Shown here in pieces: positions 37,599-46,294 of a stretch of 64,000 nt of DNA. The stretch comes from Myxococcales bacterium (GTDB lineage Bacteria > Myxococcota_A > Polyangia > Polyangiales > Houyiibacteriaceae): assembly GCA_029861865.1 (NCBI GenBank), contig JAOTYL010000001.1, positions 562,536 through 626,535 on the forward strand. Reading direction: 5' to 3'. The notes under the pieces were generated by a model. That model did no database searches. It saw nothing but the letters and a program-made list of their open reading frames with translations, and had not been told where the DNA came from. A program made the translations under genes and the position numbers. The first letter of the stretch is position 1; every line of letters starts with the position of its first letter.

Positions 37599-38870
37599 TC
37601 AATCACGGAAGAACTCGGGGTGAGCGACCTTGTAATCCTCGAAGGTGTCCAAGTCCGGAGGAGTGGGTTGCTTGGCGAGCACCCTGTCCATCATCTCGAG
37701 GGTCTCGGGCTTTAGATCGCCTGGGGGTCGTCTCTCGAGCATGCCTGTCACATCTCCCCATACCGTCAGCATCGGATCGCCGAAGACCACAATGCCCAGA
37801 GCCCAGGTGTCATCGGTATGGCCGTAAGAGTTGTACCAATATCGAAATGCCTCCCCAACTGTCTCATTTTGAGCCAGGCGACCGTGAAGGATCTCCTGTC
37901 TTCGCACCGCACCTTTCTTCGTGCTGCCGATCGCTGCGAGCCCCCGATCGTTCTCTACCGTGTAAATCATGGCTAGGTTTGAGTCCCTGACGAATCGCCC
38001 TGAGAAGCAGTTCCAAAGGTGCACGAAGGAGGAGCGGAAGTTGTAGTCACGGATCTCATCCGAACGGAGCATTCCGCCTCCGACACCTTCGAACACGAGA
38101 TAGGTGACGCCAGAATGCATCATTTGGAGAACGAACTCGGCGCCGTGTTCGGTGAGCCTTTGTACGTAGTTGTCAAGCGTGGATTCGCCGGGGTCAGAGA
38201 CCAAGTCCACCGTGCGGTAGAGATCATCGAGTTGGTACGTGCTCGCAGTACTCGCCCAATCATCGTCGATGAAAACGAATGCGGAGGGGTCGACGATGGG
38301 GCCCTCCCTGCGCGCGCGGTTGACCCTGTCAAAGTACCTCTGAAGGTCGGCGACCTCGCCCATGACCCTCGAGGTGGATATCTCGAGCCTGAGCCCCGAG
38401 TGCGTGTCGAATACCTCGTCGCCATCGGTGTCGGCAAAGGTGGCATCGAGATCATCGAGATACAGATCCGTGGGGAACTCTTCCCACTCGTCAAACGCTC
38501 GCTGCTCGTACCAGGCCACCGGGAGATTGCCGACGAGGAACGCGCTCTCGATGTTGTGAAGAGTCAGTTGTTCGGCCAGCAACGCCCTCAGCTCACTGAC
38601 CGGTGCGGGTTCGAAGCCCACGACATACCCTCGAAACCGCTCATTCGACAACTCATGCAAGTACGCGTCGAGTTGGGAGTCGAGGGGCTCGAGCAGTGCC
38701 GCCTCCACCACGACGACGACGTCGAAATCACAGTCTAGAGCACAGGTCTGAAGTGACTCGTCCTCGAAGCAGATTCCGTCGCCGCATCCCGGTAGGACGT
38801 CTGCGTCGGCACACGCCACACCAACCGTGATGATGAGCGCAAGAAGACTCCAGCGCGAGCCGCAATTCAC
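37599..38870 (-). CDS. Lipoprotein with peptidase C25 (gingipain-like) features
   Basis: Protein of 423 residues. Signal peptide 'LLALIITVGVAC' ends in a lipobox-like VGVAC, followed by the Cys motif GCGDGICFEDESLQTCALDC common in myxobacterial surface proteins. The rest resembles C25 peptidases: 'SAFLVGNLPVAWYE', a catalytic His candidate in 'LQMMHSGVTYL', Cys candidate in 'HLWNCFSGRFV', and the typical ending 'GIVVFGDPMLTVWG'. The GTG start has GAGGAA about 6 bases upstream. Protease activity is predicted, not shown; Asp/Glu-rich stretches ('FADTDGDEVFD') may bind calcium. Confidence 0.7.
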   Translation of the reverse strand: MNCGSRWSLLALIITVGVACADADVLPGCGDGICFEDESLQTCALDCDFDVVVVVEAALLEPLDSQLDAYLHELSNERFRGYVVGFEPAPVSELRALLAEQLTLHNIESAFLVGNLPVAWYEQRAFDEWEEFPTDLYLDDLDATFADTDGDEVFDTHSGLRLEISTSRVMGEVADLQRYFDRVNRARREGPIVDPSAFVFIDDDWASTASTYQLDDLYRTVDLVSDPGESTLDNYVQRLTEHGAEFVLQMMHSGVTYLVFEGVGGGMLRSDEIRDYNFRSSFVHLWNCFSGRFVRDSNLAMIYTVENDRGLAAIGSTKKGAVRRQEILHGRLAQNETVGEAFRYWYNSYGHTDDTWALGIVVFGDPMLTVWGDVTGMLERRPPGDLKPETLEMMDRVLAKQPTPPDLDTFEDYKVAHPEFFRD

Positions 38871-38887
38871 CGTTCCTCAGCTCCTGC

Positions 38888-38905
38888 CACCGCTAGCCAG
38901 CGGTG
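38888..38905. other. Hairpin in intergenic region upstream of C25-like gene
   Basis: Stem of 7 perfect pairs CACCGCT / AGCGGTG with a 4-base loop, in the 211-base gap between divergent lipoprotein and GST genes. It lies 18 bases upstream of the lipoprotein GTG, so it could act in that gene's leader or as an operator. Nothing else in the gap is recognisable. Confidence 0.35.
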
Positions 38906-39081
38906 CCATTTTGCCGATAACCCAAATGAATTCGATGAATCCAACCATCACTGGTCCCCCAGGTAGGGGAAAAGGTCACCCTACCGTACAAAGAGGACGG
39001 TGCAAGTCAGAAGGGCCCAGGTTCGATGGGGCCTTCATGACAAGAGCCACGCAACCGCTGCGCTGAGCTACACTTGGCGCC

Positions 39082-39702
39082 ATGCCGAAGCTCAAGCTGA
39101 CCTACTTTGACATCCACGGCGGTCGTGCCGAGCCTGCGCGCCTTGCGATGTACATCGGTGGCGTCGACTTCGAGGACAACCGCATCAGTTTTCAGCAGTT
39201 CGGCGATGCCCGTTCGGGCTTTCCCTTCAATCGAGTCCCAATGCTCGAAATCGACGGCATCGAATTAAGTCAGTGCAACGCAATCCTCCGCTATGTCGGC
39301 AAGCTCGCCGGTCTGTCCCCGACCGACCCGCTTCAAGCTGCTTTTTGCGACGAGGTGATGGATGCCGTGGAAGACATCGTCTCCAAAGTCGTGGCCACAT
39401 TCCCGATCCAAGACGAGGCGGAGAAGAAGGCTGCACGCCAAGCGCTGGCCGACGGACCGATCACGGTCTACCTCCAACAGCTGGAGGCGCTGCTTCGGGC
39501 GCACGGCGGAGAATACTTCGCAGACAGACGGCTCACAATCGCCGACCTCAAGGTGATGGTTTGGATTCGGAGCCTTCGCTCCGGGATTCTCGATCACGTA
39601 CCCCGAGACCTTCCCGACACCGCCGCCCCGCTGCTCGTCGAACACCTGACGCGCATCGAGGGTCACCCGAAAGTCCGCGAGTACTACGCCCGCTTTTCCT
39701 GA
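39082..39702 (+). CDS. Glutathione S-transferase (sigma-like)
   Basis: GST of 206 residues. N-terminal thioredoxin-like domain: 'LKLTYFDIHGGRAEPARLAM' with the catalytic Tyr near position 8, 'NRVPMLEIDGIELSQCNAIL' containing the cis-Pro and the SQxxAI glutathione-binding site; then the helical C-terminal domain ('GGEYFADRRLTIADLKVMVW'). The sigma/alpha-like N-terminus resembles eukaryotic-type enzymes. It conjugates glutathione to electrophiles or isomerises substrates; the substrate is unknown. Confidence 0.9.
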   Translation: MPKLKLTYFDIHGGRAEPARLAMYIGGVDFEDNRISFQQFGDARSGFPFNRVPMLEIDGIELSQCNAILRYVGKLAGLSPTDPLQAAFCDEVMDAVEDIVSKVVATFPIQDEAEKKAARQALADGPITVYLQQLEALLRAHGGEYFADRRLTIADLKVMVWIRSLRSGILDHVPRDLPDTAAPLLVEHLTRIEGHPKVREYYARFS

Positions 39703-39910
39703 GCAGCTCGTGACACAGACACCGGCCCTGACGCCGCCGCTGACTCGACCTAGTGGGCTTTGTTGGCCGCCGTGGCCAGTAGGCAATTGTGGGGAAAAGC
39801 TTATGAGTCTGCTCACGGTCTGCGGAAATGTGTCTCTTGTAGTGCCTGTCTACCTGCCGGACGTGCATATTGAAAGTGGGGCTCCTGAAAAGGAAACGAA
39901 GGGGATCGGA

Positions 39911-40417
39911 ATGAAGAAGAAGACTCTAGCTTGGATCGCCGTGGCGGCCGTCGTCGGTCTGGTGGTCCTGGGACTTGCGGGTGCGAGCCCGTTCAGCATG
40001 TTCATGCTTTCGGATGACATGCACAATACGACCAATGCCATGCCCCCGTCGGGGAACGCGGGAGGCACCGCAGGGAGCAACGAGGGGGACGGGAACGGGA
40101 ACGGAACCCAAGGGAACGGCGAGGGCAGCAGTAGCACCGGCAGCAGCGACACCTCGGGCACCGGCGGGGACGGGAATGCCGGACACGGCGATAATGAGAC
40201 CGGCTACGATCCGGACAACCCCGGCAAGAGCACCGGTACGAATCGCGGCGGTAACGCCGAAGGTGGCGACGCGATCGACACGGGCGATGGCGCGACTAGC
40301 GATAGCAAGGGCAAAGGCGCCAATAGCAGCAACAAAGGCAGCAACGCCGAGGGTGGCGCGGAAGTCAGCACCGGGGACGGTGCTACCAGCGACAGCAAGG
40401 GCAAGGGCGCAAAGTAA
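39911..40417 (+). CDS. Signal-anchored Gly/Ser/Asp-rich low-complexity protein
   Basis: Protein of 168 residues. 'LAWIAVAAVVGLVVLGLAG' is a signal or anchor; the remainder is composed almost only of Gly, Ser, Asn, Asp, Thr, Glu and Lys and is probably unfolded. A 30-residue unit ('NAEGGDAIDTGDGATSDSKG' and onward) is repeated once with slight change. The ATG is preceded by GGGGATCGGA. The 208 bases upstream hold no feature I can name. Exported; function unknown. Confidence 0.6.
   Translation: MKKKTLAWIAVAAVVGLVVLGLAGASPFSMFMLSDDMHNTTNAMPPSGNAGGTAGSNEGDGNGNGTQGNGEGSSSTGSSDTSGTGGDGNAGHGDNETGYDPDNPGKSTGTNRGGNAEGGDAIDTGDGATSDSKGKGANSSNKGSNAEGGAEVSTGDGATSDSKGKGAK
40253..40414 (+). repeat. 90-base tandem repeat within low-complexity gene
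   Basis: Two copies of a coding unit at 40253-40342 and 40343-40414 (second copy lacks its last 18 bases). Both encode the core 'TGDGATSDSKGKGA'. Synonymous differences between copies show that the duplication is not very recent. Confidence 0.8.
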
Positions 40418-40426
40418 GCCCCGCGG

Positions 40427-41599
40427 CTAATGGGCTTTGCCACCCTTGAGGAGGTGGCCGACGCCCTCTCCGAGGCCTTCGAGGGTCAACGGGAACATCT
40501 CAAAGACCTGGCGAACGTATTCGATCGTGTTGCCGTTCCAGTACCGTTGGGGCTCGGGATTGAGCCAGATGCTGCGGTGGAAGTGTTGGCTCAACATCAT
40601 CAGCCACTGGATGCCCTCGATGCCTCGGTCGTCGCCGAGGTCCAACGAGCCGCCCGCGGCTAGCAGCTCGTACGGGGCCATCAAGGCGTCGCCCACCATG
40701 ATGAGCTTATAGTGAGACCCCGCCTCGTGGACGAGGTCGCGCACGCGGATGGGTTTGTCGAAGCGCTCGGTTTCGTACACGTGACCGTAGACGCAGTTGT
40801 GAAAGTAATACGTCCGAAGCTCCTTGAAATGGCTCGACTTCTTTGCCGCCGAAAAGAGGCGGGAGCAGAGGTGGGCGAACGGATCCATCGAACCGCCCAC
40901 GTCCATCATCAAAATGATGCGGGTGTTGTGACGTTTGGGCGGGCGGGTGACGACTTCGAGCTCGCCAGCGTTTTTCGCGGTCGCGTCGACGGTCCCTTCG
41001 AGGTCTAACTCTTCTTCGCCGCCTTCCCGGGCGAAGGCCCGAAGCTTGCGAAGCGCAACCTGCATCTGGCGGACATCGAGGGTGAGGTCTTGACGGTAGG
41101 GTCGGTAGAGGCGCGCGTCGGCGACTTTGACCGCGGTTCGGCCGCCACCCGACCCACCGATACGGAACCCTTGCGGCGATCGACCACCATGGCCGAAGGG
41201 GGAGGTGCCCCCGGTGCCGATCCATTTGTCGCCGCCGTGATGCTCTTCATCCTGTTCAGCGAGTCGCTCCTCGAACAATTTGCGAAGCTCGTCGAGGTCG
41301 AGGCTTTCGACGAACTCTCGCTGCTCGTCGGTGAGCTCGCCCATGTTCTCCTTGGCCTCTTGGAGCCAGTCCCAGAGCTCGTCTTTGAGCTTCTTCGATT
41401 CGATTTCGACGCCCTTGAAGAACGACAAGAACGCCTCGTCGAACGAGTCAAGGTGCGCCTCGCTATGGATCATCACCGAGCGGGCAACGTTGTAGAACCC
41501 GTCGAGTGAGCTTTCATGGAGCCCTGCCTTCAGCGCTTCGGCAAGCGCGATGACTTCCTGCGTCCCTACCGGGACGCCGCGGCCGCGAAGCTCATACAT
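40427..41599 (-). CDS. VWA / CoxE-like protein, partner of MoxR ATPase
   Basis: Protein of 390 residues. N-terminal helical region, a Gly/His-rich linker ('GHGGRSPQGFRIGGSGGG'), and a von Willebrand A domain with a MIDAS-like 'LMMDVGGSMDPF' (DxGxS in place of DxSxS) followed by 'ELRTYYFHNCVYGHVYETE' and 'KLIMVGDALMAPYEL'. Such CoxE-like proteins work with a MoxR AAA+ ATPase as metal-insertion or activation chaperones. The moxR-like gene ends 16 bases upstream, and no target enzyme is adjacent. Cytoplasmic. Confidence 0.88.
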   Translation of the reverse strand: MYELRGRGVPVGTQEVIALAEALKAGLHESSLDGFYNVARSVMIHSEAHLDSFDEAFLSFFKGVEIESKKLKDELWDWLQEAKENMGELTDEQREFVESLDLDELRKLFEERLAEQDEEHHGGDKWIGTGGTSPFGHGGRSPQGFRIGGSGGGRTAVKVADARLYRPYRQDLTLDVRQMQVALRKLRAFAREGGEEELDLEGTVDATAKNAGELEVVTRPPKRHNTRIILMMDVGGSMDPFAHLCSRLFSAAKKSSHFKELRTYYFHNCVYGHVYETERFDKPIRVRDLVHEAGSHYKLIMVGDALMAPYELLAAGGSLDLGDDRGIEGIQWLMMLSQHFHRSIWLNPEPQRYWNGNTIEYVRQVFEMFPLTLEGLGEGVGHLLKGGKAH

Positions 41600-41615
41600 G
41601 AAAGGGACTAGGATC

Positions 41616-42458
41616 TTAACTTCTCCATTGCCTGCCGCCCGAGAGCTGGTCGGCGAAGGCCACTAGGTCTTGTTCCTTCTTGAGCAGTGCGCCCAGGAAC
41701 GGAAGGTTTTCCTCGAGCTTGACGTTGTCGATGCCCGCGCGTTGCAGCACTGCGATCCAGTCTACCAGCTCGCTGGTGCTCGGACGTTTGCGGAGCCGCC
41801 GCATCCCCCGAATTTCGTAGAAGGTCTTGAGTGCCTGGTCGACCAGGCTCTCGTCGATATCGGGATGATGCACCCTAACGATGTCGTGCATCAGCTCGGG
41901 CGTAGGGAAGTCGATGAAGTGGAAAACACAGCGCCGAAGAAAGGCGTCCGGAAGCTCCTTTTCGGCGTTGCTGGTGATGATCACCACCGGGCGCTCGGTC
42001 GCGACGATATCCTCTTGGGTCTCGTCGACGTGAAACTGCATCCGATCGAGCTCGTTCAGCAGGTCGTTTGGGAACTCGACGTCGGCTTTGTCGATCTCGT
42101 CGATCAGCAGAACGACGCGCTCCTTGGCGTTGAACGCCTCGCCCATCGGCCCGAGCTTGATGTACTGACGGATGTCGTTGACGTCCTTGTCTCCAAATCG
42201 GGAGTCGTAGAGGCGCTGCACGGTGTCATACACATAGAGCCCGTGCTGGGCGAGGGTGGTGCTCCGGATGTTCCACCGAAGGAGCGGCATCTGGAGGGCT
42301 TCAGCGACCGCTTCGGCCAGGAGCGTTTTTCCGGTGCCAGGCTCGCCTCGGACCAAGAGCGGTCGCTGAAGGACGATGGCGCAGTTGACTGCCGACTCTA
42401 GGGCGTCGCTAGTCAGGTAGGTGGCTGTTCCGGAAAAGCGTCGAAAATCATCGGTCAT
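41616..42458 (-). CDS. MoxR-type AAA+ ATPase
   Basis: AAA+ ATPase of 280 residues. Walker A '[19 protein letters not shown]', Walker B 'VVLLIDEIDKADVEFPNDLL', sensor 1 region 'VVIITSNAEKELPDAFLRR', arginine finger region 'RRCVFHFIDFPTPELM'. The short lid domain and strict linkage to a VWA gene fit the MoxR group (CoxD/APE2220-like). It probably remodels a target with the downstream CoxE-like partner. It is divergent from yceD. Confidence 0.92.
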   Translation of the reverse strand: MTDDFRRFSGTATYLTSDALESAVNCAIVLQRPLLVRGEPGTGKTLLAEAVAEALQMPLLRWNIRSTTLAQHGLYVYDTVQRLYDSRFGDKDVNDIRQYIKLGPMGEAFNAKERVVLLIDEIDKADVEFPNDLLNELDRMQFHVDETQEDIVATERPVVIITSNAEKELPDAFLRRCVFHFIDFPTPELMHDIVRVHHPDIDESLVDQALKTFYEIRGMRRLRKRPSTSELVDWIAVLQRAGIDNVKLEENLPFLGALLKKEQDLVAFADQLSGGRQWRS

Positions 42459-42635
42459 GTCAGCGCAAAACCTATCACGGTCCTGCAGAAAGGCGACCTC
42501 AGGGCGACGATGGCAGGGATCTGCTGCAGGCCTGCAGCGTCAAGGCCAGTTTGACAGCCTCCGACGCCCACTGAATAGTAGCGCCTCTCATTAGCCAGGA
42601 GAGCGGGTGGGAAGTTCCCAAACCCGCCATTTTCA

Positions 42636-43187
42636 ATGTCTGCTTTCGTCCTACAGGTCCAAGACCTCGATGAGTCTGGAAAGGAATGGAGCTTTGCCAT
42701 CGGCACGGCCTGGCTGGGCTCTGTTTTGGCCGAAACCGAGCTGAGGCCGGCGGGACACGAAGGCACGCTGCAGGTTCACGCGCAACGCAACGGCCAAGAC
42801 ATTCTCGTCCAGGGTCAACTCACCGCCGACATGCTGGCCTCCTGCGCCCGGTGCCTCGGCGACGTGGCCATCGACGTCGACCTCCCCGTGGCGGCTCTCT
42901 TCAGCCCCGAGCACGCGAGGCGCTCCTCGAGCGAGGAAATCGAGGTTCGGCTGGACGAGATGAACCGGGACTACTACGGGGGAACTGAAATTGTGTTGGA
43001 TCCGATGGTCCGGGAGCACTTGCTCCTCGAAGTCCCAATGAAACCACTTTGCTCCGAAGACTGTGAGGGAATCGCCATCCCGGCGCATCTTCGACCTCCC
43101 GACGAGGTCTTCGGGGCGTCCGCACCCGACCCGCGATTCGCCGCTTTACTGAAACTCAAACGAGAGCTTATAAAGAAAGAGGAGTAG
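42636..43187 (+). CDS. yceD: YceD/DUF177 family protein
   Basis: Protein of 183 residues of the family linked to 23S rRNA accumulation and almost always placed before rpmF, as here (4-base gap). Recognised by 'ADMLASCARCLGDVAIDVDL', with its CxxC, and 'LVREHLLLEVPMKPLCSEDC'-like region (here 'PMVREHLLLEVPMKPLCSED') with the second Cys pair, followed by 'DPRFAALLKLKR'. Probably a ribosome-related factor in the cytoplasm. Confidence 0.92.
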   Translation: MSAFVLQVQDLDESGKEWSFAIGTAWLGSVLAETELRPAGHEGTLQVHAQRNGQDILVQGQLTADMLASCARCLGDVAIDVDLPVAALFSPEHARRSSSEEIEVRLDEMNRDYYGGTEIVLDPMVREHLLLEVPMKPLCSEDCEGIAIPAHLRPPDEVFGASAPDPRFAALLKLKRELIKKEE

Positions 43188-43191
43188 TCCA

Positions 43192-43386
43192 GTGGCAGTT
43201 CCGAAACGCAGAACGAGCCCGATGAAGCGCGATCAGCGGCGTGCCCATCACGACAAGGTTACCGCCCCGAACGTCGCGCCATGTCCAAACTGCGGTGACG
43301 TGATGCTGCCGCATCGGGCGTGCCCTGCGTGCGGGCACTACAAGGGCCGCCAGGTCATCAAGGGCAACGTCGACGAGCTCGAATAG
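43192..43386 (+). CDS. rpmF: 50S ribosomal protein L32
   Basis: bL32, 64 residues. 'AVPKRRTSPMKRDQRRAHH' is the conserved basic N-terminus and 'CPNCGDVMLPHRACPACG' a four-Cys zinc ribbon, so this is the zinc-containing (C+) form. The start is GTG. It is 4 bases after yceD and 2 bases before fabG. Confidence 0.97.
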   Translation: MAVPKRRTSPMKRDQRRAHHDKVTAPNVAPCPNCGDVMLPHRACPACGHYKGRQVIKGNVDELE

Positions 43387-43388
43387 CT

Positions 43389-44135
43389 GTGTTCGCTCTG
43401 GCGGGGAAGATCGCAGTCGTGACCGGGGGGTCGCGGGGTATTGGGCGCGCCACCTCGGTTGCGCTCGCCCAAGCGGGCGCGTACGTCCTCGTCAACTACC
43501 GAACGAGTGCTCAGGCAGCAGAGGAAACCCTTCGGCTCATTCGGGAGGCAGGCGGGCAGGGCGAGCTACTCGCTTTCGATGTGTCCGACCCCGACGCCGT
43601 CGACCAGGCGATCAAGCAGGCTTACGATAAGCACGGAAAGATAGACATCCTGGTCAACAACGCCGGAATCTCCATCAACCAGCTGTTGTTACGTGTATCG
43701 CCAAGGGATCTCGAGATGACCTGGGCCACGAACGTCAACGGGGCGGTGTTTTGTGCCAAGGCCTGTATCAGGACCATGATGAGGAAGCGTCACGGCCGGA
43801 TCATCAATCTGTCGAGCGTCGTGGCCGAGTCCGGGAACCCCGGGCAGGTCGTCTACTCAGCTTCCAAAGCGGCGCTATTGGGGGTGACCCGAACTCTCGC
43901 TCGCGAGTACGCGTCCCGCGGCATCACGGTCAATGCGATCGCGCCGGGATTCATCGAGACCGACATGACCTCGGGGCTCGATGAAGCCGCCCGCAAGGGG
44001 ATCGTCGAACAGACCCCGCTCGGCAGGATCGGGCGCCCGGAGGAGGTCGCCGCGGCGGTAGTGTTTTTGGCAAGCGACGAAGCGAGCTATATCACTGGAC
44101 AGGTAGTCCGGGTCAACGGAGGCATGCACGTTTAG
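43389..44135 (+). CDS. fabG: 3-oxoacyl-[ACP] reductase FabG
   Basis: NADPH-dependent reductase of fatty-acid elongation (SDR family), 248 residues. Cofactor loop 'TGGSRGIGRA', 'LVNNAGIS', catalytic Ser in 'INLSSVVAESG', 'YSASKAALLG' (Tyr and Lys), and 'FIETDMTSGL'. The GTG start 2 bases after the rpmF stop was chosen since earlier codons lie inside rpmF. In many relatives plsX, fabH and fabD stand between rpmF and fabG; here they are absent. Confidence 0.95.
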   Translation: MFALAGKIAVVTGGSRGIGRATSVALAQAGAYVLVNYRTSAQAAEETLRLIREAGGQGELLAFDVSDPDAVDQAIKQAYDKHGKIDILVNNAGISINQLLLRVSPRDLEMTWATNVNGAVFCAKACIRTMMRKRHGRIINLSSVVAESGNPGQVVYSASKAALLGVTRTLAREYASRGITVNAIAPGFIETDMTSGLDEAARKGIVEQTPLGRIGRPEEVAAAVVFLASDEASYITGQVVRVNGGMHV

Positions 44136-44155
44136 CCACGTGACGGAGGAAGCAC

Positions 44156-44389
44156 ATGGACATTGCCGAGAAGGTTAAAGAAATCGTATCGCAGCAGTTG
44201 GATGTCGATCAGGCGGAGATCAAAGAAGCCGACAACTTCATCGACAACCTGCAGGCAGACTCGCTCGCGATCGTCGAGTTGGTCCTCGCCTTCGAAGAGC
44301 AGTTCGAGATCGACATCGACGACGAGGACACCGAGAAGATCAAGACTGTCCAAGATGCGATCAACTACATCACGGAGCGAAAAGGCTAA
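44156..44389 (+). CDS. acpP: Acyl carrier protein
   Basis: ACP of 77 residues, carrying acyl chains on a 4'-phosphopantetheine arm attached to Ser in '[19 protein letters not shown]'. Acidic, four-helix bundle; '[19 protein letters not shown]' is the conserved end. GGAGG lies 8 bases upstream of the ATG. Placed between fabG and fabF. Confidence 0.97.
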   Translation: MDIAEKVKEIVSQQLDVDQAEIKEADNFIDNLQADSLAIVELVLAFEEQFEIDIDDEDTEKIKTVQDAINYITERKG

Positions 44390-44421
44390 TCGACCTCGAG
44401 TCCCAAGTCTGGGATTGATCG

Positions 44422-45660
44422 ATGCGGCGAGTAGTCATTACAGGGGTGGGGACGGTGAGCCCGTGTGGCGCGGATACCGCGACGACATGGGAGAACATCA
44501 AAGCCGGCCGAAGCGGCATCGCTCGGATTCAGGCGTTTGACCCGACCGAGTTCGGTTCTCAGATCGCCGGCGAGTGCACGGACTTCGACCCGCTAGAGTA
44601 CATGCCCAAGCGCAGGCTGCGTGAGGCTGCACGCTTCATCCACTTGGCGATCGCGGCTTCTACACAGGCGATTCAAGCCGCTCACTTCGAGCCCACCGAC
44701 GAGCAAAAGGAGCGAGTAGGCACCTTCATCGGTGTCGGGTTTTGCGGGCTAGAGGTCTTCGAAGATACTTGCAAGACGCTTTTCGAGAAGGGGCCGCGAC
44801 GGGTCTCGCCGTACTTCATTCCCTCGGTAATCTCGAACTTGGCGCCGGGTCAGGTTTCGATTCAGTACGGGTTCAAGGGCCCAAGCTACACCCACACCAG
44901 TGCGTGTGCTTCGGGAGCGCATGCGATTGGCGATGCCTTTCGCTGGATTCAACGTGGCGAGATCGACGCCGCGATCGCGGGTGGTGCGGAGGGCGCGGTC
45001 ACCCCGGTCGGCGTGGCAGCGTTTTCGTCCATGCGCGCACTGTCGCGTCGAAACGACGACCCGGAGGCGGCGAGTCGACCCTTTGACACCGAGCGAGATG
45101 GGTTCGTGATCGCCGAAGGAGCCGGGATCTGCGTGCTCGAAGAACGGGAACAGGCAATGGCGCGGGGTGCGACGATCCTTGCCGAGATCGTTGGCTACGG
45201 GGCAACTTCCGACGCGTATCACATGGTGCAGCCGGCGCCGGAGGCCGAAGGAGCCCGCCGCGCGATGAACCTGGCACTCGAGGATGCCAAGATGAATCCA
45301 GACGAAGTCGACTACGTGAACGCCCATGGTACGTCGACCCCGGCAGGGGACGTGGAGGAGATCAAGGCCATCCGCGCCGTTTTCGGCGCGCATGCCACCG
45401 ATGGCCTGGCGGTTTCGAGCACCAAGAGCATGACTGGTCACCTCCTCGGGGGGGCTGGCGGCCTCGAGCCCGCCCTTTGCATCCTGAGCATGCGGGATCG
45501 AGTGATTCCGCCGACGATCAATCTCGGGAGCTCGGACGCCGCCGCAGCTGGGATGAATCTCGTCCCCAACGAGGCACAGGAACGGCAAGTGAACGCGGTG
45601 ATGAACAACTCGTTTGGCTTCGGCGGGACCAACTGTACGCTCGTGCTAAGACGCTCGTAG
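44422..45660 (+). CDS. fabF: 3-oxoacyl-[ACP] synthase II
   Basis: Condensing enzyme of fatty-acid elongation, 412 residues. Catalytic Cys in 'THTSACASGAHAIGDAF', His in 'YVNAHGTSTPAGD' and in 'KSMTGHLLGGAGGLE' complete the CHH triad of KAS II. The C-terminal 'NNSFGFGGTNCTLVLRR' is typical. rpiB starts 4 bases after its stop. Confidence 0.97.
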   Translation: MRRVVITGVGTVSPCGADTATTWENIKAGRSGIARIQAFDPTEFGSQIAGECTDFDPLEYMPKRRLREAARFIHLAIAASTQAIQAAHFEPTDEQKERVGTFIGVGFCGLEVFEDTCKTLFEKGPRRVSPYFIPSVISNLAPGQVSIQYGFKGPSYTHTSACASGAHAIGDAFRWIQRGEIDAAIAGGAEGAVTPVGVAAFSSMRALSRRNDDPEAASRPFDTERDGFVIAEGAGICVLEEREQAMARGATILAEIVGYGATSDAYHMVQPAPEAEGARRAMNLALEDAKMNPDEVDYVNAHGTSTPAGDVEEIKAIRAVFGAHATDGLAVSSTKSMTGHLLGGAGGLEPALCILSMRDRVIPPTINLGSSDAAAAGMNLVPNEAQERQVNAVMNNSFGFGGTNCTLVLRRS

Positions 45661-45664
45661 CGGC

Positions 45665-46108
45665 ATGGGCAAGATTCTCATCGTCGGCTCGGATCACGCA
45701 GGCTTCGCGCTCAAGAAAGAGCTCTGCGAAGTAGCGCGCGAGCTGGGGTATGAAATCGAAGATGTCGGCACTCACTCGGCCGAATCCACCGACTATCCGG
45801 ACTACTCGCACCGAGTCGCCGGCGCAGTAGCGCGCGGCGATGGGGTCGGGCTCTTGGTGTGCGGTACCGGCGTCGGAATGTCGATGGCGGCCAATCGGCA
45901 CCCTGGCGTTCGCGCTGCGACATGTGGGGATAGTTACAGCGCGGCGATGGCCAGGCGGCACAACGACGCCAACGTCTTGTGTCTGGGGTCTCGAGTCGTC
46001 GGGTCTGGGTTGGCGGTCGAGATTCTCAAGGCATTCCTCTCCTCGAGCTTCGAAGGCGGTCGCCACGAACGGCGCGTGCACAAGATCGAGCTTCCCGATG
46101 AAGGTTGA
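45665..46108 (+). CDS. rpiB: Ribose-5-phosphate isomerase B
   Basis: Interconverts ribose 5-phosphate and ribulose 5-phosphate. 147 residues, RpiB/LacAB fold: 'IVGSDHAGFALKKEL', 'DYPDYSHRVA', 'GLLVCGTGVGMSMAANRHPG' with the catalytic Cys, and 'RRHNDANVLCLGSRV'. Last 11 bases overlap the next small gene. Confidence 0.95.
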   Translation: MGKILIVGSDHAGFALKKELCEVARELGYEIEDVGTHSAESTDYPDYSHRVAGAVARGDGVGLLVCGTGVGMSMAANRHPGVRAATCGDSYSAAMARRHNDANVLCLGSRVVGSGLAVEILKAFLSSSFEGGRHERRVHKIELPDEG

Positions 46109-46292
46109 GCAAGACGAACGCTTCCGCGAACAGCGTGAACGCTTCCGCCTCAGATGGAACTGCGAGGACTGCGCCTTGTTCGACCCCTCGCTGAGCTGCG
46201 CACACGGCTTCCCCACACACCGGCATCGCCGCTCACGCTACGACGACCCTCAGGCCGACCTCCTCTTCTGCAAAGACTTCGAGCTCGCATAG
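46098..46292 (+). CDS. Small Cys-containing protein overlapping rpiB
   Basis: Protein of 64 residues beginning inside the end of rpiB (11-base overlap). Contains 'WNCEDCALFDPSLSCAHGFP' and 'LLFCKDFELA', i.e. a CxxC plus two further Cys and several His, suggesting metal binding. Function unknown. The overlap with rpiB implies translational coupling. The TAG stop is followed at once by copy B of the intergenic repeat. Confidence 0.72.
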   Translation: MKVEQDERFREQRERFRLRWNCEDCALFDPSLSCAHGFPTHRHRRSRYDDPQADLLFCKDFELA

Positions 46293-46294
46293 GA

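Noticed and set aside
36613-37623. 336-codon plus-strand frame from the small basic gene past the YCNCGHLAQ gene
   Set aside because: It lies opposite the YCNCGHLAQ protein, whose conserved-looking blocks are much more protein-like.
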